Assembly: GCA_009845905.1 (NCBI GenBank)
Contig: VXYS01000013.1
Coordinates: 1 to 64,000 of the forward strand
DNA: 64,000 nucleotides
Source: Gammaproteobacteria bacterium
GTDB lineage: Bacteria; Pseudomonadota; Gammaproteobacteria; Steroidobacterales; Foliamicaceae
Direction of reading: 5' to 3'
Shown here: positions 9,031-17,691 of the stretch, piece by piece
Position numbering within the stretch: the stretch's first letter is position 1
How the letters are laid out: the number at the start of each line of letters is the position of its first letter
The notes under the pieces: model-generated
Database searches by the model: none
What the model saw: the letters and a program-made list of their open reading frames with translations, nothing else
Told to the model about the DNA's origin: nothing
Position numbers and translations under genes: made by a program

Positions 9031-11081
9031 GGTTCGCCTCCCGCGGGTCTGGCCCTCTTGCGTCGGCGCCTTCCGCCGGCGGCGGAACGTGGCCCCGTGG
9101 CCGGCCTGTCGACCACCGAGAAAAGTCTTGGAAAGGCGTCCCGCTTGTTCGGGATCGTCATGGCGTCCACGAAGTACTCCTGGAACCTCGACTCCACCGC
9201 CGTCTCGATCTTCTCGATCCCGCGCACCGTGGCCTCGATCTCGGGACGGGCGGGTACGTGAAGCAACGCGATCAGCGCCCCCATGCCCGCGGCGTTGCCG
9301 GCCGACTCGACCCGGTCGAGGTCGCAGTCGGGAATCAGCCCCAGGACCATGGCGTATTTCGGATCGATGTGGGAGCCGAACGCCCCGGCAAGCCGGATGC
9401 GGTCGATCCCGTCGAAGTCCGCCCGATCCTGGAGCAACCGCACGCCTGCGTACAGCGCCGCCTTGGCGAGTTGTACCTGGCGAACGTCATTCTGGGTGAC
9501 GAGTATTTGCCGCGGGCCTTCGTACAGCAGGTAGGAGAAGGTGCGCCCGTCCGCGACAATACGTTTGCTGCGGGCAGCCAGCGAGCCGTCGACGACGCCG
9601 TCCTCGTTGATGATTCCGGCCAGGTACATCTCGGCGACGACCTCGATGATTCCGGATCCGCAGATGCCCGTGACTCCGGACGCCCCCGCGGCTTCCTCGA
9701 ACCCCGGCTCGTCCGACCAGACCTCCGAACCGATGACGCTGTAACGTGGCTCAAGGCTCCCCGCATCGATGCGCACGCGCTCGATGGCGCCGGGCGTGGC
9801 GCGCTGGCCGGCGGAAATCTGCGCTCCCTCGAAGGCGGGGCCGGTGGGACTGGAGCATGCCAGCAGCCGGTCGCGGTTGCCGAGCACGATTTCCGCGTTG
9901 GTGCCTACGTCCACCACCAGCGAGACCTCCTCCAGCAGATGCGGCTCCTCGGCCAGCACCATGCCGGCCGCGTCGGCGCCCACGTGCCCGGCGATGCACG
10001 GCAGCACGTAGACATTGGCGCCTGGATGGATCCCGATGCCGATGTCGCGGGCCTTCAGATCGAGCGCGGCATCGACAGCCAGCGCAAACGGGGCGCCGCC
10101 GAGTTCGCGGGGATCCAGCCCCAGGAACAGGTGGTGCATGATCGGATTGCCGACGATCGTCAGCTCGACGATGTCCGCTGCGTCCACGTCGGCCTGGCTG
10201 CAAACAGAAACGATCAGGTCGTTCACGCCCTGACGAACGGCCTGCGTCAGTTCGGTGGCGCCATCCGCATGCATCATCACGTAGGAAACCCGGCTCATCA
10301 GGTCCTCGCCGAAGCGAATCTGCGGATTCATGATGCCGTCGGTTGCCAGCACGTCGCCGGTTGTCAGGTTCACGAGGTGAGCGGCAATCGTCGTGGAACC
10401 GATGTCGAGCGCCACGCCATGGACGCTGGACTTGAAGCCGGACCAGACGGCGACGACGGTGGATTGCCGGTGCACGGCCGCGGTGACCCGCCAGTCGCCG
10501 TCCCGCAGCGCGGGCTGCAATCCCGGCAGGATGACGGGATCGCACACCAGGTCGTCGAGGTGCCATTCCCAGGCCAGGGCGTCGCATAGGCGCTGCAGGT
10601 CGCCGGTCGCTTCCAGCAGATCGGCGCGCTGCACTTCGACGTGATAGAGCCGTGTGGCCGGATCGAGCTTGATCTCGCGGTGCTCCGCATCCTTGCGCAC
10701 CACCTGGCGGTGCATCTGGCTCTCGGGAGGCACGTCGATGACGAGATCGCCCCGGATCTCCGCCTGGCAGCTCAGGCGATGGTTTTTCGCAAGCTCCCGG
10801 CGACGCTCGCTGTACCGCGCCTCGGTCTGGTTGAATGCCGAAAGGTGCGCCGGGCGGGACTTGATGGCGTGCTTGGCGAAATCTCCGTCCATGCACACGA
10901 TACGGCAGCGCCCGCACAGCCCGCGGCCACCGCACACCGAGTCCACGTCGACCCCGATGCTGCGGGCGGCGTCCAGCAGCCTTGTTCCGTGCGGAAACGT
11001 GCCGCGTCGCCCCGAGGGCGTGAACACGATCCTGGCGTCCTTGCTGGCCAAATCAGTTTCTCGCGCAGGGCGCTTGTGCAA
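9027..11081 (-). CDS. RACo-like corrinoid-activating ferredoxin/ASKHA protein
   Basis: About 684 residues. The N-terminal 2Fe-2S domain has CGGRGLCGRC (residues 50-59), and a further Cys lies near LSCQAE. It is followed by the DUF4445/ASKHA ATPase module, with ALDIGSTTIA, VDVGTNAEI and GICGSGIIE. Proteins of this type reductively reactivate the Co(II) corrinoid of methyltransferase systems using ATP and a low-potential electron donor. No ATG start fits: the frame opens with TTG at 11081 and another TTG at 11051 is possible. The C-terminus is extended and Arg-rich (GGRRRRKRAR). It lies between the methyl-THF:corrinoid methyltransferase and the HD gene (4-base overlap). Confidence 0.9.
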   Translation of the reverse strand: MHKRPARETDLASKDARIVFTPSGRRGTFPHGTRLLDAARSIGVDVDSVCGGRGLCGRCRIVCMDGDFAKHAIKSRPAHLSAFNQTEARYSERRRELAKNHRLSCQAEIRGDLVIDVPPESQMHRQVVRKDAEHREIKLDPATRLYHVEVQRADLLEATGDLQRLCDALAWEWHLDDLVCDPVILPGLQPALRDGDWRVTAAVHRQSTVVAVWSGFKSSVHGVALDIGSTTIAAHLVNLTTGDVLATDGIMNPQIRFGEDLMSRVSYVMMHADGATELTQAVRQGVNDLIVSVCSQADVDAADIVELTIVGNPIMHHLFLGLDPRELGGAPFALAVDAALDLKARDIGIGIHPGANVYVLPCIAGHVGADAAGMVLAEEPHLLEEVSLVVDVGTNAEIVLGNRDRLLACSSPTGPAFEGAQISAGQRATPGAIERVRIDAGSLEPRYSVIGSEVWSDEPGFEEAAGASGVTGICGSGIIEVVAEMYLAGIINEDGVVDGSLAARSKRIVADGRTFSYLLYEGPRQILVTQNDVRQVQLAKAALYAGVRLLQDRADFDGIDRIRLAGAFGSHIDPKYAMVLGLIPDCDLDRVESAGNAAGMGALIALLHVPARPEIEATVRGIEKIETAVESRFQEYFVDAMTIPNKRDAFPRLFSVVDRPATGPRSAAGGRRRRKRARPAGGEP

Positions 11082-11090
11082 CCGGCATGT

Positions 11091-11999
11091 TCATGCGACG
11101 GCCGAACGGCGTCGGCGGCGCCTGCCGCGACGCTCGCGCTCCGGCCGCGCCGCCGACGGCTGGCGATACTTTCGGATCCAGTTGGTGCAGTCCGGATCGT
11201 GCCCCATCATGACATCGGCGCCCAGCACCGCCTGCAGCACGTCGGCGTGAAGCGGATTCGTGATCGCCGAGGTCAGGCCTGCACCGATGGCCATCGTGAG
11301 AAACGCGGAGTTGATCCCATTGCGGTTCGGCAATCCGAAGCTCACGTTGGATGCGCCGCAGGTCGTGTTGACCCTGAGTTCTTCGCGCAGCCTGCGGACG
11401 ATGTGCATGACCTGCCTGCCCGCCATGTTGATGGCGCCGATCGGCATGACCAGCGGATCCACCACCACGTCCTCGCGGGGGATGCCGTGGTCGGCGGCGC
11501 GTTCGACGATCTTTTTGGCCACCGCGTAGCGCACGTCCGGGTCTTCGGAGATGCCGGTTTCATCGTTGGAAATGGCGACGACGGCGGCTTCGTGCCGCTT
11601 CACCAGCGGCAGGACCGACTCGAGCCGCTCTTCCTCGCCGGTCACCGAATTGACCAGCGCCTTGCCCTGGTAGACGGCCAGCCCGGCCTCCAGCGCAGCG
11701 ACGATGGACGAATCGATCGACAGCGGCACGTCGGTGATCGACTGCACGAGCTGAATACTGTCGGCCAGCATCTTCGGTTCGTCGGCCAGCGGCACGCCTG
11801 CATTTACATCAAGCATGTGCGCTCCGGCCTTGACCTGGGCGATGGCGTCCGCCTCGACCCGGCTGTAGTCGCCCCGCGCCATCTCCTCAGCCAGGACCTT
11901 GCGTCCGGTGGGATTGATGCGCTCGCCGATGATGACGAAGGGCCGGTCGAAACCGATCCGCACTTCCCTGGTGGGCGACGTAATCACTGTTTCCGTCAT
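11091..11999 (-). CDS. Methyltetrahydrofolate:corrinoid methyltransferase
   Basis: 302-residue pterin-binding (DHPS-like TIM barrel) protein. Characteristic segments are IIGERINPTGRKVL, AHMLDVNAG, VPLSIDSS and CGASNVSFGLPNR. Members such as MeTr/AcsE move a methyl group between methyl-corrinoid and THF. Here the expected direction is corrinoid to THF, forming methyl-THF. The start at 11999 is supported by a four-base ATGA overlap with metF (stop at 11996). The C-terminal 20 residues are strongly basic (RERRGRRRRRRSAVA), as in the RACo-like neighbour. Confidence 0.92.
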   Translation of the reverse strand: MTETVITSPTREVRIGFDRPFVIIGERINPTGRKVLAEEMARGDYSRVEADAIAQVKAGAHMLDVNAGVPLADEPKMLADSIQLVQSITDVPLSIDSSIVAALEAGLAVYQGKALVNSVTGEEERLESVLPLVKRHEAAVVAISNDETGISEDPDVRYAVAKKIVERAADHGIPREDVVVDPLVMPIGAINMAGRQVMHIVRRLREELRVNTTCGASNVSFGLPNRNGINSAFLTMAIGAGLTSAITNPLHADVLQAVLGADVMMGHDPDCTNWIRKYRQPSAARPERERRGRRRRRRSAVA

Positions 12000-13066
12000 G
12001 AGATTTCCTCCATTGCCTGCCTGCCTTGCGCGTTCGGCATTGCGGGATGAACCTGATCCCAGGCGGCGTTCTGCCAGTCCAGGGGGGGCTGCCATGGCCG
12101 GCGGCCTTCCAGCACGCCGGACCGCTCGACGATTTCCGCGATCCAGTGCTCCTGGCGGTAGGCCATGATGTGAATACCGTGCACGCCCTCGATTTCCCTG
12201 ATCCGACGAATCGTCTCGATGCAGAGATTCACCCCTTCCCGCTGCTGATCCACCGCGCCCTTCAACCGCCGGACGACCGCATCGGGAATATGGACGCCCG
12301 GCACGTTGGCGCGAATCCATTCGGCCGAACGGGCCGAAGCCAGCGGGCCCACACCGGCCAGGATGAAGACCTTCTCGTGGATTCCGGCGTCGCGCACCGC
12401 CGCCATGTAGCGCTTGAAGGCGTCGATGTCGAAACAGTACTGGGTCTGCACAAACTGTGCGCCGGCCTCGACCTTCTTCGCCAGCCGGAGCGGGCGGTAG
12501 TCCAGCGGCGGTGCGAACGGGTTCGCGGCCGCGCCGAGGAACACCGGCGGCGGTTCGGTCAGCTTGCGCCCGCTCAGGAACCGCGACTCATCGCGCATAT
12601 GTCGGATCATGCTCAGCATGGACATGCAGTCCAGGTCGAATACCGGTTTGGCCTGCGGGTGATCGCCCACATCCACGCCGTCGCCGGTCAGGCACAGAAT
12701 GCTGGCCACGCCCATGGCCGACGCGCCGAGCACGTCGCCCTGGATGGCGATCCGGTTGCGGTCCCGGGCCGATACCTGCATCACCATCGCGTAGCCGCGC
12801 CGGCACAGCAGCGAACACATGCCGACGCTGGACATGTGGCAGTTGGCGCCCGAGCCGTCGGTGGCGTTCATCGCATCCACATAGCCGTCGTACAGGGCCG
12901 CGCGCTCGTACACTTCGGCCGGATTGGCCGAATCGGGCGGCGCGATTTCGGCGGTCACCGCGAAGCCGCCGGCCCGCAACACGCGTTCCAGCCGGCCGAA
13001 CGAGGAGTGCCCGGGCCTGATCGGCAGCCGTTCGCCGGGTACCAGCGGTTCGTCTTCAAACTGCAT
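11996..13066 (-). CDS. metF: Methylenetetrahydrofolate reductase
   Basis: 356-residue FAD-dependent TIM-barrel enzyme. Family segments include FAVTAEIAPPD, NATDGSGANCHMSS, ILCLTGDG and FVQTQYCFDIDAF. MTHFR interconverts 5,10-methylene-THF and 5-methyl-THF. In this operon the likely role is oxidation of methyl-THF produced by the downstream corrinoid-linked methyltransferase. It overlaps the preceding metV-like gene by 11 bases and the next gene by 4. The assignment to the MTHFR family is firm; the physiological direction is inferred. Confidence 0.92.
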   Translation of the reverse strand: MQFEDEPLVPGERLPIRPGHSSFGRLERVLRAGGFAVTAEIAPPDSANPAEVYERAALYDGYVDAMNATDGSGANCHMSSVGMCSLLCRRGYAMVMQVSARDRNRIAIQGDVLGASAMGVASILCLTGDGVDVGDHPQAKPVFDLDCMSMLSMIRHMRDESRFLSGRKLTEPPPVFLGAAANPFAPPLDYRPLRLAKKVEAGAQFVQTQYCFDIDAFKRYMAAVRDAGIHEKVFILAGVGPLASARSAEWIRANVPGVHIPDAVVRRLKGAVDQQREGVNLCIETIRRIREIEGVHGIHIMAYRQEHWIAEIVERSGVLEGRRPWQPPLDWQNAAWDQVHPAMPNAQGRQAMEEIS

Positions 13067-13523
13067 GGCTGTCGCCCTCGACCAGGATGCGCACCTCGCG
13101 AAGCCACGCCGAGCGGCCGATCAACTGGTGGTCGACGGGCGGCTGAACGATCTGCAGCGGAATATCCTCTTCACGCAACCGCTGGTTGCCTTCCCAGGCG
13201 AGCACCCAGACGCACGGCATTTCGGGCTTCACTTCGCAGTTGCCGTCGGTACGGACGCCGCCGCAGGGGCCGTTGCGCATCTTCTTCGGGCAGTTCATCG
13301 GGCACGACAGGCCGGTGAAACCGACGATGCACTGGCCGCAGTTCCGTGAATCCAGCAGGAAGCCCTTCGTGAGCGACTCGACCTTCATGAACGGTTTGTC
13401 GAGCCGCGCGAAACCGATGCGCCGCAGCAGCGGGTGGCACAGGACCAGGACCCGCTCGATGGCGGAATAGAGTTTCTTGAGACCGCGCGCGTTGCGCACC
13501 GACCATCGCCGCATTCGGTACAT
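13056..13523 (-). CDS. MetV-like MTHFR-associated cysteine-rich protein
   Basis: 155-residue protein of the 'methylene-tetrahydrofolate reductase C-terminal' family. The Cys-rich core spans CGQCIVGFTGLSCPMNCPK and continues to NGPCGG and C in EMPCVWV. In acetogens the homologous MetV partners MetF and is thought to carry Zn or Fe-S and pass electrons. The ATG at 13523 is used; an upstream start would read through the DUF1638 region. The 11-base overlap with metF supports a MetVF complex. Confidence 0.85.
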   Translation of the reverse strand: MYRMRRWSVRNARGLKKLYSAIERVLVLCHPLLRRIGFARLDKPFMKVESLTKGFLLDSRNCGQCIVGFTGLSCPMNCPKKMRNGPCGGVRTDGNCEVKPEMPCVWVLAWEGNQRLREEDIPLQIVQPPVDHQLIGRSAWLREVRILVEGDSHAV

Positions 13524-13563
13524 CTCAAACCCGCTCCGTGGCGGAACCGGCGCCCACCCTGCG

Positions 13564-14235
13564 CTAGGCCCCGCTGTTGCCTTCGGCGGCAATGGGGATC
13601 GATCGCCCACGACTGAAACGCGCCGCCAGGCTGGTTTCCAGTTCGCCGTAACCGCAGTGCACATGCTCGAATTCCAGGTCCAGGCGTGCGGCGGCCCGTG
13701 TGGCCGATTCGAGAAGTCCGGCGTCCTCCGTCTGCGAGAGGTACACGAGCTTGCGGTAGTTGCCAAAGTAGGCGTCGCGGAGTTCCGGGTTCCGGTCCAG
13801 CCCCAGGGGCTTGATGACGAATTGATCGAAGTGGCGCGCCAGGAAGTCCGTCAGGTAGAACGTGCCGGGCTCCGCCCTGGAAAGCGCGGCAAAGCGTTCG
13901 CGGCCGGCGAAGAACTCGTAGCAATGCGCGCCTTCCAACCGCTGGGCGCCCTCCTCGGCAAGCACCCGGTCGATGTCGCCACCGGTGCCGCAATCGGCGT
14001 AGGCGACGAAAATCTCGTCGTAAGCCGAGCGGTGCCGACGGATCATTTTCCGGAGGCGCGCGGGAATTTCGGCCGGCCGGTTGTGCAGTTTTGCGTCGAT
14101 GCACTTCAGGTGCAGGTGCTTCCAGCCCCAGCGGCGGCTTAGCGCCTCGATCTCGCGCGCCAGAGCGCCGCAGGCGATGACCAGGATCGGACGCTCGCCG
14201 CTCTGATGTTCTCCGCTCCGATGTTCTTCGAACAT
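13564..14235 (-). CDS. DUF1638 family protein
   Basis: 223-residue protein of the DUF1638 family, which is commonly found beside MttB-type methyltransferases and corrinoid proteins. Visible conserved residues are Cys22 (ACGAL), His51 (LHNRP), Cys82 (ADCGTGGD), Cys105 (HCYEFFAGRERF) and the late HCGYGELE. The Cys/His set suggests a metal or corrinoid-related role, but no activity is established. Its ATG overlaps the stop of the MttB-family gene by one base, so the two are co-translated. Confidence 0.8.
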   Translation of the reverse strand: MFEEHRSGEHQSGERPILVIACGALAREIEALSRRWGWKHLHLKCIDAKLHNRPAEIPARLRKMIRRHRSAYDEIFVAYADCGTGGDIDRVLAEEGAQRLEGAHCYEFFAGRERFAALSRAEPGTFYLTDFLARHFDQFVIKPLGLDRNPELRDAYFGNYRKLVYLSQTEDAGLLESATRAAARLDLEFEHVHCGYGELETSLAARFSRGRSIPIAAEGNSGA

Positions 14236-15797
14236 CAGTAGTCCCGATCCTCGAACTCGGACTTGCGCCGCCGGATGAACTCGAGCAGCGCCTCGTCGAT
14301 GGCCGGATCGAGCGGCGGCGCTTCGTACTCCTCAAGCATCCGCTTGAATATCCCGTTGGCGCGCTGGGCGGCGTCGAGCGAGCCATCCTGCTCCCATTGT
14401 TCGAAGCTGTTGTTGTCCGCGACGCCGGAACGATAAAACGCGGTCTTGAAGTTTGCCTGGGTATGCGCGGCGCCGAGAAAATGCGAGCCGGGTCCGACCT
14501 CGCGCAGCGCATCCATTGCCTGGCCGTTCTCCGACATGTCCACTCCCCTCAGGAGCACCGCTATCATGCTGGCCTGGTCGGCATCGAGAATGAATTTCTC
14601 GTAGCCCATCGACAGGCCGCCCTCCAGCCAGCCGGCCGCGTGAAGCATGAAGTTCACGCCCGCCAGGGCGGCCGCCTGCAGCGTGTTGGCGGACTCGTAA
14701 GCCGCCTGGGCGTCGGGAATCTTCGACGCGCACAATCCGCCGCCGCTGCGGAAGGGCACGCCCAGGCGGCGCGCCAACTGTCCCGCCCCGTACAGGACCA
14801 GGCTGGGTTCCGGGCCGCCGAAGGTCGGGGCTCCCGATTGCATCGACACGGCCGACGCGAACGAACCGAACACCACGGGAGCTCCGGGCCGCACGAGCTG
14901 AATGTAGGCCATGCCGGCCAGCGCCTCGGCCAGGATCTGGGTCAGCGTGCCGGCGGTGGTTACCGGCGACATCGCTCCGGCGAGCAGGAACGGCGAGATG
15001 ACCGTCGCCTGGTTGTTTTCGGCATAAACCGTCGCGGCTCCGAGCATGGTCGCGTCGAAGCACATCGGCGAATTGGCGTTGATCAGGCTGGTCAGCACCG
15101 TGTTGTTCGCCACGAAATCCTCGCCGAACACGATTTCCGCCATGGCCACGGTGTCTTCGGCGCGCTCGGGATGCGTGACCGAACCCATGAACGGCTTGTC
15201 GCTGTACTTGATGTGGCTGTAAACCATGTCGAAGTGACGCTTGTTGACGGGAACGTCGACCGGCTCGCAGATCGTGCCGCCGGAATGATGCAGGCCGGGG
15301 CTCATGAAAGCGAGCTTCACGAAGTTGCAAAAGTCCTCAAGGGTCGCATAGCGGCGCCCCTGGTCAAGATCCCGCACGAACGGCGATCCGTACGCGGGAA
15401 CCATCACGGTGCGCGCGCCGCCGATGATGGTGGAGCGACTGGGGTTGCGGGCATGCTGCCTGTACTCGCGCGGCGCCGTGGCCTGAACCAGCGACCGGCA
15501 CATGCCGCGCGGGAACCGCACGCGCTCGCCATTCACGTCGGCGCCCGCTTCCTTGAGGAGTTCGAGCGCCCGCGGGAACGCACGGAACTCGATGCCGATT
15601 TCCTCGAGCACCGTGTCGGCGTTGTGCTCGATCGACTCAAGCGCTTCGGTATCGAGGACCTCGAAACAGGGAATGCTGCGATCGATCCAGGCTGCGAGTT
15701 CCCCGGCGGTTCCGCTCCGGCGCGCGGCGAACTTCGCGGCGCGCCCGCCACGCCGCTTTCGACCGGGGTGTCGCCTGTGTTGCGGCTGGCTGCTCAT
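14235..15797 (-). CDS. MttB-superfamily quaternary amine:corrinoid methyltransferase 1
   Basis: 520-residue TIM-barrel protein of the trimethylamine methyltransferase (MttB) superfamily. There is no in-frame amber codon, so this is a non-pyrrolysine member like glycine betaine methyltransferase MtgB. Recognisable segments are PAYGSPFVRDLD, SDKPFMGSVTHPERAEDT, SLINANSPMCFDATML and VFGSFASAVSMQSGAPTFGGPE. Predicted role: transfer of a methyl group from glycine betaine or a related quaternary amine to a Co(I) corrinoid protein. No corrinoid protein lies beside it; the only one is at 32495-33220. The Arg-rich N-terminus (RRHPGRKRRGGR) is unusual. Confidence 0.9.
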   Translation of the reverse strand: MSSQPQHRRHPGRKRRGGRAAKFAARRSGTAGELAAWIDRSIPCFEVLDTEALESIEHNADTVLEEIGIEFRAFPRALELLKEAGADVNGERVRFPRGMCRSLVQATAPREYRQHARNPSRSTIIGGARTVMVPAYGSPFVRDLDQGRRYATLEDFCNFVKLAFMSPGLHHSGGTICEPVDVPVNKRHFDMVYSHIKYSDKPFMGSVTHPERAEDTVAMAEIVFGEDFVANNTVLTSLINANSPMCFDATMLGAATVYAENNQATVISPFLLAGAMSPVTTAGTLTQILAEALAGMAYIQLVRPGAPVVFGSFASAVSMQSGAPTFGGPEPSLVLYGAGQLARRLGVPFRSGGGLCASKIPDAQAAYESANTLQAAALAGVNFMLHAAGWLEGGLSMGYEKFILDADQASMIAVLLRGVDMSENGQAMDALREVGPGSHFLGAAHTQANFKTAFYRSGVADNNSFEQWEQDGSLDAAQRANGIFKRMLEEYEAPPLDPAIDEALLEFIRRRKSEFEDRDY

Positions 15798-15917
15798 GCA
15801 AGGCCCCGTGCGGCGCGGAGACGGTAAGAATCATACCAGTTCTGCCGCGTGAAAACGCGCCGAAAGCCCCGGCCGGAGAGGCTCTTCCGAGTGGGGACGC
15901 GCAAGCTTGCCGGCGGC

Positions 15918-17591
15918 TCAGAACAGGCCTTCGATCAGGCCTTCGGAGTTGACGCGGATGTGCCGGGCGGCGGGTTTTCTCGGCAGGCCCGGCATTGTCA
16001 TGATGGAGCCGCAGATGGCCACGACAAAGCCGGCGCCGGCCGCAAGGCGGACTTCGCGAATTTCCACTATATGGTCTCTGGGCGCCCCAAGCAGGGCGGG
16101 ATTGGTCGAGAAGCTGTATTGCGTCTTGGCCATGCAAACCGGGAAGCGGCCGTAACCGCTGGCCTGCAGGCGCGAGAACTCGTTTTGCACTTTTGCGGAT
16201 GCGACGATGTCCTGGGCTCCGTAGATCGCCTGCGCGATCCGGCGGGCCTTCTCCCACAGCTCCAGGCCGTCTTCGTAGAGCAGCCTGAAACCGCCGTGCG
16301 CCGAATCGGCCAGTTCCACGACGCGACCGGCGAGTTCCGCCGCGCCGGCGCCGCCCTCCGCCCAGTGCCGGCACTCGATGGCGGTCACGCCCAGCTGGCC
16401 GCAGTATTCCGCGATGGCTTCGATCTCGGCGTCGCTGTCGGTCCCGAAGCGGTTTATGGCCACCGCCGCGGGAACTCCGAATCGATCGAGGATCGAAAGA
16501 TGCCGCCCGAGGTTGATGCAGCCGTCCGCCACCGCCTTGCTGTTCTCCGCCTGAAGGCCGTCTTTCTGGACGCCGCCATTCATCTTGAGCGCCTTGGCCG
16601 TGGCGACCAGAACCACCGCATCCGGCGCCAGGCCCGCTGTGCGGCACTTGATGTCGAAGAACTTCTCCGCGCCCAGGTCGGCGCCGAACCCGGCCTCGGT
16701 CACGACATAGTCGGCGAGTCTCAGCGCGGTTCGCGTTGCCACCGCCGAATTGCAGCCGTGCGCGATGTTTGCGAACGGTCCGCCGTGGATGAAAGCGGGA
16801 TTGTTCTCCAGCGTCTGCACGAGGTTCGGCGAAAAGGCGTCGCGGAGGAGGGCGGTCATGGCTCCCTGCGCGTCGAGGTCTCCGGCCGTGACGGGCTGGA
16901 GGTCGCGGCCGTAACCCACGACGATCCTGCTCAGGCGCTGCTCCAGGTCGGTCAGGTCCTTCGCCAGGCAGAAGATCGCCATGATTTCCGAAGTGCTGGT
17001 GATATCGAAGCCCGTCTCGCGCGGAACGCCGTGGGCGGTTCCGCCAAGGCCGGTCGTCGTGCGCCGGAGTGCGCGGTCGTTCATGTCGAGCACGCGACGC
17101 CAGGTGATGCGCCTTGGATCGATGTCGGGTTCGCCACCCCAGTGAACGTGGTTGTCGATCAACGCCGCGAGCAGGTTGTGCGCGGCGCCGATCGCGTGGA
17201 GGTCGCCGGTGAAATGCAGGTTGATGTCGGTCATCGGCACGACCTGCGCATAACCGCCGCCCGCCGCGCCTCCCTTCATGCCGAAGCACGGGCCGAGGCT
17301 CGGTTCGCGCAGACAGATCAGCGCCTTCTTTCCGATGCGATTGAGGGCGTCGCCCAGACCGATCGTGGTCGTGGTCTTGCCTTCGCCCGCAGGTGTCGGC
17401 GACACCGCCGTTACGAGAATGAGCCTGCCCCTTGCGTCCGGCCGCGAGGCCGCGATGGCGGCATGGTCAACCTTGCCCTTGGTCCTGCCGTAGGGCTCCG
17501 TGTGCCCGGCGATTCCGAGCTTGTCCGCGACCTCGAGTATCGGCAGCATTTTTGCCGCGCGGGCAATATCAATATCCGGTTTTTGGGGCAT
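15918..17591 (-). CDS. fhs: Formate-tetrahydrofolate ligase
   Basis: 557 residues, full length. The ATP-binding P-loop [14 protein letters not shown] and the family segments [22 protein letters not shown] and [13 protein letters not shown] are present. The enzyme interconverts 10-formyl-THF with formate plus ATP. With methyl and methylene-THF producers downstream and a formate dehydrogenase at 40792-46040, it probably runs towards formate, conserving ATP. It lies 120 bases upstream of the MttB gene on the same strand and may head the operon. FolD, the bridging enzyme, is not in the window. Confidence 0.96.
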   Translation of the reverse strand: MPQKPDIDIARAAKMLPILEVADKLGIAGHTEPYGRTKGKVDHAAIAASRPDARGRLILVTAVSPTPAGEGKTTTTIGLGDALNRIGKKALICLREPSLGPCFGMKGGAAGGGYAQVVPMTDINLHFTGDLHAIGAAHNLLAALIDNHVHWGGEPDIDPRRITWRRVLDMNDRALRRTTTGLGGTAHGVPRETGFDITSTSEIMAIFCLAKDLTDLEQRLSRIVVGYGRDLQPVTAGDLDAQGAMTALLRDAFSPNLVQTLENNPAFIHGGPFANIAHGCNSAVATRTALRLADYVVTEAGFGADLGAEKFFDIKCRTAGLAPDAVVLVATAKALKMNGGVQKDGLQAENSKAVADGCINLGRHLSILDRFGVPAAVAINRFGTDSDAEIEAIAEYCGQLGVTAIECRHWAEGGAGAAELAGRVVELADSAHGGFRLLYEDGLELWEKARRIAQAIYGAQDIVASAKVQNEFSRLQASGYGRFPVCMAKTQYSFSTNPALLGAPRDHIVEIREVRLAAGAGFVVAICGSIMTMPGLPRKPAARHIRVNSEGLIEGLF

Positions 17592-17634
17592 CAGCGGGTG
17601 GCTTGGCGGACAAGGCTCCGAAGGCGGCGCAAGG

Positions 17635-17654
17635 CATGGTTATGATATGTCTTC
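17635..17654 (+). promoter_or_regulatory. Conserved upstream element of TonB receptor 1
   Basis: The stretch GGTTATGATATGTCTTC lies about 40 bases upstream of the receptor ATG. It contains a -10-like TATGAT at 17641-17646. A related stretch is in the same place before the paralogous receptor (23949-23967), although much of the surrounding spacer differs. No convincing -35 is seen. It is either the promoter or a regulator site retained after duplication. Confidence 0.4.
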
Positions 17655-17691
17655 GGGGGAGAAGCTTGGGGCCCCGGGAGGAGTTGGCAAT

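Noticed and set aside
14235..15797. Pyrrolysine-containing MttB
   Set aside because: The frame is uninterrupted by TAG and of full length, as is the second homologue, and no pyl genes were seen.
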